From Lachnospiraceae bacterium (lineage in GTDB: Bacteria > Bacillota > Clostridia > Lachnospirales > Lachnospiraceae), in assembly GCA_900763175.1 (NCBI GenBank), contig CAAFJI010000145.1, positions 1 to 8,872 on the forward strand: a stretch of 8,872 nucleotides of DNA. The letters run 5' to 3'. Each line of letters begins with the position of its first letter. Positions within the stretch are counted from its first letter, which is position 1. Shown piece after piece: positions 5,738 to 8,872 of this stretch. Both the position numbers and the translations under genes were made by a program. The notes under the pieces are model-generated. The model made no database searches. It was not told the origin of the DNA and saw only the letters and a list, made by a program, of their open reading frames with translations.

Positions 5738-5772
5738 TTAGATGTAAAAACTTGTGAGAGGAATATAGCGGA

Positions 5773-7041
5773 ATGTCAAATAAGAAGAATCTCCTAATCT
5801 ACGCTCATTACTATATTCCAGATACTGCGTCAACGGGGCAGATCCTCCGTGAACTGGCGGAGGGTATGCTGGATAAATTCAACATCACGGTCATTTGCGT
5901 GGTGCCGAGTTACTTGGGAACTATTGAAGCTAAATATAAGACACAGAAATATTACGAGGAAGAAATCAACGGCGTGAAGGTGTTGAGAATTCGTGTACCG
6001 GAGTTCAGCAAGACCAACAAGAAAAGCCGTGTAAAAAACATTGTTGCCTATTTCTTTGGAGCAATGGGTGCGACATTCAAGGTTGGAAAGATGGACTATG
6101 TGTTCTCCATTTCTCAGCCGCCAATCCTCGGCGGTCTGCTAGGCGTATGGGGCAAGTGGATGAAACACGCTAAGTACATTTATAACATTCAGGACTTCAA
6201 CCCGGAGCAGGTATTGGCGGTTGGCTACACCAAGAGCAAGTTTGTCACCGATGCCATGATGTGGTTCGATAAATTCAGCTGCAAGCGCAGTGATCTTGTG
6301 ATCACGGTCGGCCGTGATCTGGTGGAGACAGTCGAGAAACGTTTCGAGAGAAAGAAAGTTCCAAAGACCGTTATGATCAACAACTGGATTGATGAGAATG
6401 AGATATATCCGCTGGATGAAAACAATGAGAGAGTTGTTGCTTTCAAGAAGAAGTATGGTCTTGATGGCAAATTTGTCATCATGTACTCTGGCAATATTGG
6501 TTTGTACTATGACCTTGAGAATTTGATTAAGGTTGTGGAGAAAATCAAGGCTGGAACGAGGACAGCAGATGGTCGGGAGGTCGTATTCGCATTTGTTGGT
6601 GCAGGCTCCGTGCTGGACAAGTTGGTGCTCTATGTAAAGCAGCATCACATGGACAATGTGGTTTTCATTCCGTACCAAGATAAGTCTGACCTGATTTATA
6701 GCTTGAACGCTGGTGACGTTCACTGGTGTGTGAATGCGAAAGGCATTAAAGGTGTGAGCTGCCCATCGAAGGCATACGGAATAATGGCCGCTTCGAAACC
6801 CATTTTAGGGGTCCTAGAGTCTGGCTCAGAGGTTCGTTGCCTGATTGAAGATACACATGGTGGTCTCTGCTGTGAGCCGGGTGAGTATGACAAGGTGGAG
6901 GAGAATATCCGCTGGTTTATTGAGAATGCTGGAAACAGTGAGTTGAAGGCAATGGGAGCCAGAGGCCGTGAGAATCTGGAGAAGAATTTGACCAGAAATG
7001 TGTCGGTGAGAAAGTACGCAGAAGAAATTCTGAAGCTGTAA
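5773..7041 (+). CDS. Family GT4 glycosyltransferase, WcaI/WbuB-like
   Basis: This 422-residue enzyme should add a sugar from a nucleotide donor to the lipid-linked oligosaccharide on the cytoplasmic face. The N-terminal domain begins with LLIYAHYYIPDTASTGQIL, the form typical of WcaI/WbuB-like GT4 proteins (short strand, then a Pro-Asp and a Thr-Gly loop). The C-terminal Rossmann domain has SGNIG at 239-243, the FVGAG strand near 275, CPSKAYG at 330-336 and GSEVR at 351-355. These stand where other GT4 enzymes carry the E-x7-E donor site, and this PSK/GSE arrangement is usual in the WbuB branch. Length is normal. GAGAGG at 5756-5761 lies 11 bases before the ATG. The stop is 14 bases before the acyltransferase gene. 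Retaining chemistry follows from the family; the donor and acceptor sugars cannot be read. Confidence 0.88.
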   Translation: MSNKKNLLIYAHYYIPDTASTGQILRELAEGMLDKFNITVICVVPSYLGTIEAKYKTQKYYEEEINGVKVLRIRVPEFSKTNKKSRVKNIVAYFFGAMGATFKVGKMDYVFSISQPPILGGLLGVWGKWMKHAKYIYNIQDFNPEQVLAVGYTKSKFVTDAMMWFDKFSCKRSDLVITVGRDLVETVEKRFERKKVPKTVMINNWIDENEIYPLDENNERVVAFKKKYGLDGKFVIMYSGNIGLYYDLENLIKVVEKIKAGTRTADGREVVFAFVGAGSVLDKLVLYVKQHHMDNVVFIPYQDKSDLIYSLNAGDVHWCVNAKGIKGVSCPSKAYGIMAASKPILGVLESGSEVRCLIEDTHGGLCCEPGEYDKVEENIRWFIENAGNSELKAMGARGRENLEKNLTRNVSVRKYAEEILKL

Positions 7042-7055
7042 AGGGGGCGAGAGGG

Positions 7056-7640
7056 ATGAACAGTAACTGGTTCAAGCTGGTTATGAAGATGACAAAAGTT
7101 GAATATGGAAAGAATCTCCTGCTGAAGGGCATGCCGATCATCTTCAACAAAGGTGGTGCCAAGCTGAAGATTGGTGAGAACGTCACAATCAAGAGCAGCT
7201 TTCTGAGTAATTTGGTGGGCCTTTACAGTCGGACAATCATTGTCACTCGTGCTCCGGGAGCAGAGATCGAGATTGGTGACAATGTCGGGATAAGTGGAGC
7301 AACAATCTACGCCAGAAAGAAGATTACGATTGGCGAGAACACCTGCATCGGTGGAAACTGTAAAATTTTGGATAATGATTTTCATCCCATTGAGGCAGAA
7401 GCGAGAAACAAACTATTGCGGGATGAAAATGGTGGAGACAGTGATCTGGTGCCGAGTCGAGAGGTTAAGATCGGAAAGAACTGCTTTATCGGGTGTAACT
7501 CAATAATACTGAAAGGCACAGTGCTGGGTGATGGATGCGTAGTCGGTGCCGGTGCGGTGGTTGCTGGAAAGTTTGAGGATAACTGTGTGATTGCTGGAAA
7601 CCCGGCGAGGGTTATTAAGAGGTTGGAGGGCAATAAGTGA
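7056..7640 (+). CDS. Left-handed beta-helix (hexapeptide repeat) acyltransferase
   Basis: A 194-residue protein, probably a trimeric acetyl- or acyltransferase using acyl-CoA to modify a sugar. Hexapeptide turns are clear: IGENVTI near 44, IEIGDNVGI near 71, ITIGENTCIGG near 88, then VKIGKNCFIG, VLGDGCVVGAGAVV and the closing IAGNPARVIKRL. The DNDFHPI block at 106-112 carries His110 in the position of the catalytic histidine of galactoside/maltose-type acetyltransferases. A loop of about 25 residues follows it (EARNKLLRDENGG), as in other O-acetyltransferases of this kind. AGGGGG at 7042-7047 is a good ribosome site. Flanked by two glycosyltransferase genes with minimal gaps, it most likely acylates the repeat unit or its precursor. 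The acyl group and target are unknown. Confidence 0.88.
   Translation: MNSNWFKLVMKMTKVEYGKNLLLKGMPIIFNKGGAKLKIGENVTIKSSFLSNLVGLYSRTIIVTRAPGAEIEIGDNVGISGATIYARKKITIGENTCIGGNCKILDNDFHPIEAEARNKLLRDENGGDSDLVPSREVKIGKNCFIGCNSIILKGTVLGDGCVVGAGAVVAGKFEDNCVIAGNPARVIKRLEGNK
7625..7630 (+). promoter_or_regulatory. Ribosome binding site that favours the ATG at 7640
   Basis: GGAGGG lies nine bases before ATG 7640 and only six before the in-frame GTG at 7637. The ATG overlaps the preceding stop as TGATG, the usual arrangement for translational coupling, so the ATG is the better start. Confidence 0.7.
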
Positions 7641-8752
7641 TGAGTAAAAAGAAAATCTGCTTTATTGCACAGTTTCCGCCTCCGATGCACGGATTGTCCA
7701 AAGCGGTTGAAACACTGTACAATTCAGAACTCAATACCGCAGTAGACTCAAATGGTGAATTTGAATTTGAAAAAGTAGATATTACCAACAATAAGAATTT
7801 TGTTAAAAATCTCCTGAAGATAAGTCGTAGTAAGGCTGATTTGTTTTATTTTACAATCAGTCAAACACGTGGCGGAAATCTTCGGGACTTAGTCATTTTT
7901 AAGCTGTTAGAATTGCAGCATAAGAAATGTCTGATTCATCTGCATGGTGGGTATTACCGCCAGTTAGTAGATAACGATATGGCTGACTGGCAGAGGAAAG
8001 CAAACTATAAGGCAATCAAGAAACTTGCTGGAGCAATTGTTCTGTCAAAGTCTCTCAAGAAAATCTTTAAGGGAATGATAGACGATGACAAAATCTTTGT
8101 TGTGGAGAACTGCGTTGATGACCAGTATCTTCTAACCGACCAGGAAATAGAAGAAAAATTGGCAGCTTTAAGAGACAAAAAAGTTCTTCATGTCCTGTGG
8201 CTAAGTAATTTTATCAGAAGCAAAGGCTATCCGTTTGTTCTTGAAATGGCAAAAGCGGAGAAAGAACGTGTGGATGCAGGAGAAGAAAAACGATTTCATT
8301 TTGATTTTGCTGGAAAGTTCTTTGAAGACAGCGAGAAAACGTACTTCGAAAGCTATGTAAAGGATAATAGGCTAGAAGGGTATGTTACATATCACGGTAT
8401 TGTAGGTGGAGAGGAAAAGCGGAGATTGTTAAAGACATGCTATATTTTTGCATTGCCTACAAGATATCCCAATGAAGGTCAGCCAATTAGTATTCTGGAA
8501 GCGATGGGAAATGGAATGTTTATTATTACCACAGATCACGCTGGTATTCCGGATATTGTGAAAGATGGCATAAATGGATTAATTATTCAAAATAAAAACT
8601 GCGCAAGTGATTTTTTTGAAAACTTACAAAATCAAGATACTATTGAGGAAATAGTGATAAACAATAGAAATGTTGGTGATAAGATGTTTAATCAAAATAA
8701 TTATATTAATACTATGGAAAGAGCGTATAGAAATATGTTAAATAAGAATTAG
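7640..8752 (+). CDS. Family GT4 glycosyltransferase
   Basis: With the ATG at 7640 the protein has 370 residues; a GTG one codon upstream (7637) would add a single residue. The N-terminal strand-loop ICFIAQFPPPMHGLS is typical of GT4 enzymes (Phe-Pro-Pro-Pro then a Gly loop). HLHGGYYRQL near 100 is another common element of the N domain. The C domain has LWLSNFIRSKGYP near 190, the FAGKF strand near 228, and the E-x7-E donor motif at E279 and E287 within EGQPISILEAMG, followed by TTDHAGIPDIV and DGINGL. All expected pieces are present, so it should be active in extending the repeat unit. The start overlaps the acyltransferase stop by one base, so the two are likely co-translated. Codons are visibly richer in A and T than in fkp, most of all in the last 200 bases. 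Donor sugar unknown. Confidence 0.88.
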   Translation: MSKKKICFIAQFPPPMHGLSKAVETLYNSELNTAVDSNGEFEFEKVDITNNKNFVKNLLKISRSKADLFYFTISQTRGGNLRDLVIFKLLELQHKKCLIHLHGGYYRQLVDNDMADWQRKANYKAIKKLAGAIVLSKSLKKIFKGMIDDDKIFVVENCVDDQYLLTDQEIEEKLAALRDKKVLHVLWLSNFIRSKGYPFVLEMAKAEKERVDAGEEKRFHFDFAGKFFEDSEKTYFESYVKDNRLEGYVTYHGIVGGEEKRRLLKTCYIFALPTRYPNEGQPISILEAMGNGMFIITTDHAGIPDIVKDGINGLIIQNKNCASDFFENLQNQDTIEEIVINNRNVGDKMFNQNNYINTMERAYRNMLNKN

Positions 8753-8872
8753 ATAAATTTGAAGTGACTTGCATCAAGAGACATTGAGAGAAGAATATAG
8801 AAAAACATATGAGAAAATATAAATGGTAATAGATTTCTCTTTACTGCATCTAACAAAAAGGTGTTTAACAGA
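8753..8872 (+). other. AT-rich 3' edge with no complete gene
   Basis: No complete gene and no terminator hairpin are visible. A frame starting at ATG 8823 stays open to the edge (MVIDFSLLHL) but has no good ribosome site. AAAAAGGTG near 8856-8864 could be the ribosome site of a gene starting just past the edge. Neither can be settled from 120 bases. Confidence 0.4.

Larger units (their letters stand above)
5037..5772 (+). other. 736-base intergenic region of diverged repeats and stem-loops
   Basis: No protein of normal size or known family is encoded on either strand. Much of the + strand is poor in C and rich in G, A and T, especially about 5380-5600. It holds several families of imperfect direct repeats (5226-5287 with 5330-5392; 5469-5495 with 5520-5546; three copies of a 25-base motif at 5143, 5568 and 5619) and at least six stem-loops. 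Loops or stems often carry ATGA-type sequence such as ATGACA at 5472, 5523 and 5612. Short open frames run through it (for example 5472-5600, 5612-5686 and 5686-5757), but repeat copies sit in different frames, which argues against a single decayed protein. It may be a structured leader for the gene at 5773, a repeat array, or recombination scar. Confidence 0.7.

Noticed and set aside
5037..5772. Decayed transposase or other pseudogene
   Set aside because: Reading all three + frames gives only short pieces without a recognisable motif, and repeat copies occur in different frames; no terminal inverted repeats or target duplications were seen.

Overview
The window reads as part of an exopolysaccharide or capsule biosynthesis locus from a Firmicute, most likely a gut-type Lachnospiraceae or related Clostridia. 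This rests on moderate GC, purine-rich Shine-Dalgarno sites, the Clostridia-like look of the proteins and the gene mix. All five well-supported genes lie on the + strand. I cannot name the species from sequence alone.

Layout. Bases 1-470 hold no convincing gene: an AT-rich segment with promoter-like boxes, a run of nine G at 169-177 and a few very short open frames. From 471 comes a membrane initiating sugar-phosphate transferase (WbaP/CpsE type), then at 1965 a large two-domain enzyme that salvages free L-fucose to GDP-L-fucose (Fkp type). A 736-base gap (5037-5772) follows. It has no recognisable protein gene but is packed with diverged direct repeats and stem-loops. After it come three tightly packed genes: a GT4 glycosyltransferase resembling WcaI/WbuB (5773), a hexapeptide-repeat acyltransferase (7056) and a second GT4 glycosyltransferase (start best placed at 7640, overlapping the previous stop by one base). 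The last 120 bases are AT-rich; the following gene probably starts beyond the edge.

How the genes could work together. The first enzyme would load a sugar-1-phosphate on undecaprenyl phosphate at the membrane. The two GT4 enzymes would extend the lipid-linked unit on the cytoplasmic face, and the acyltransferase would acylate a sugar or sugar nucleotide. Fkp would supply GDP-fucose as donor. No recognisable fucosyltransferase, flippase or polymerase is in the window, so these should lie outside it if the locus is complete.

The part that ordinary annotation does not explain is 5037-5772. It contains a 104-base-spaced duplication, a 51-base-spaced duplication, a 25-base motif in three diverged copies, and four consecutive hairpins leading up to the gene at 5773, some with G-U pairs that fit a + strand RNA. 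It could be a structured leader RNA, a regulatory repeat array, or scar sequence at a recombination junction between a conserved front and a variable rear of the locus. I cannot decide between these by reading alone.
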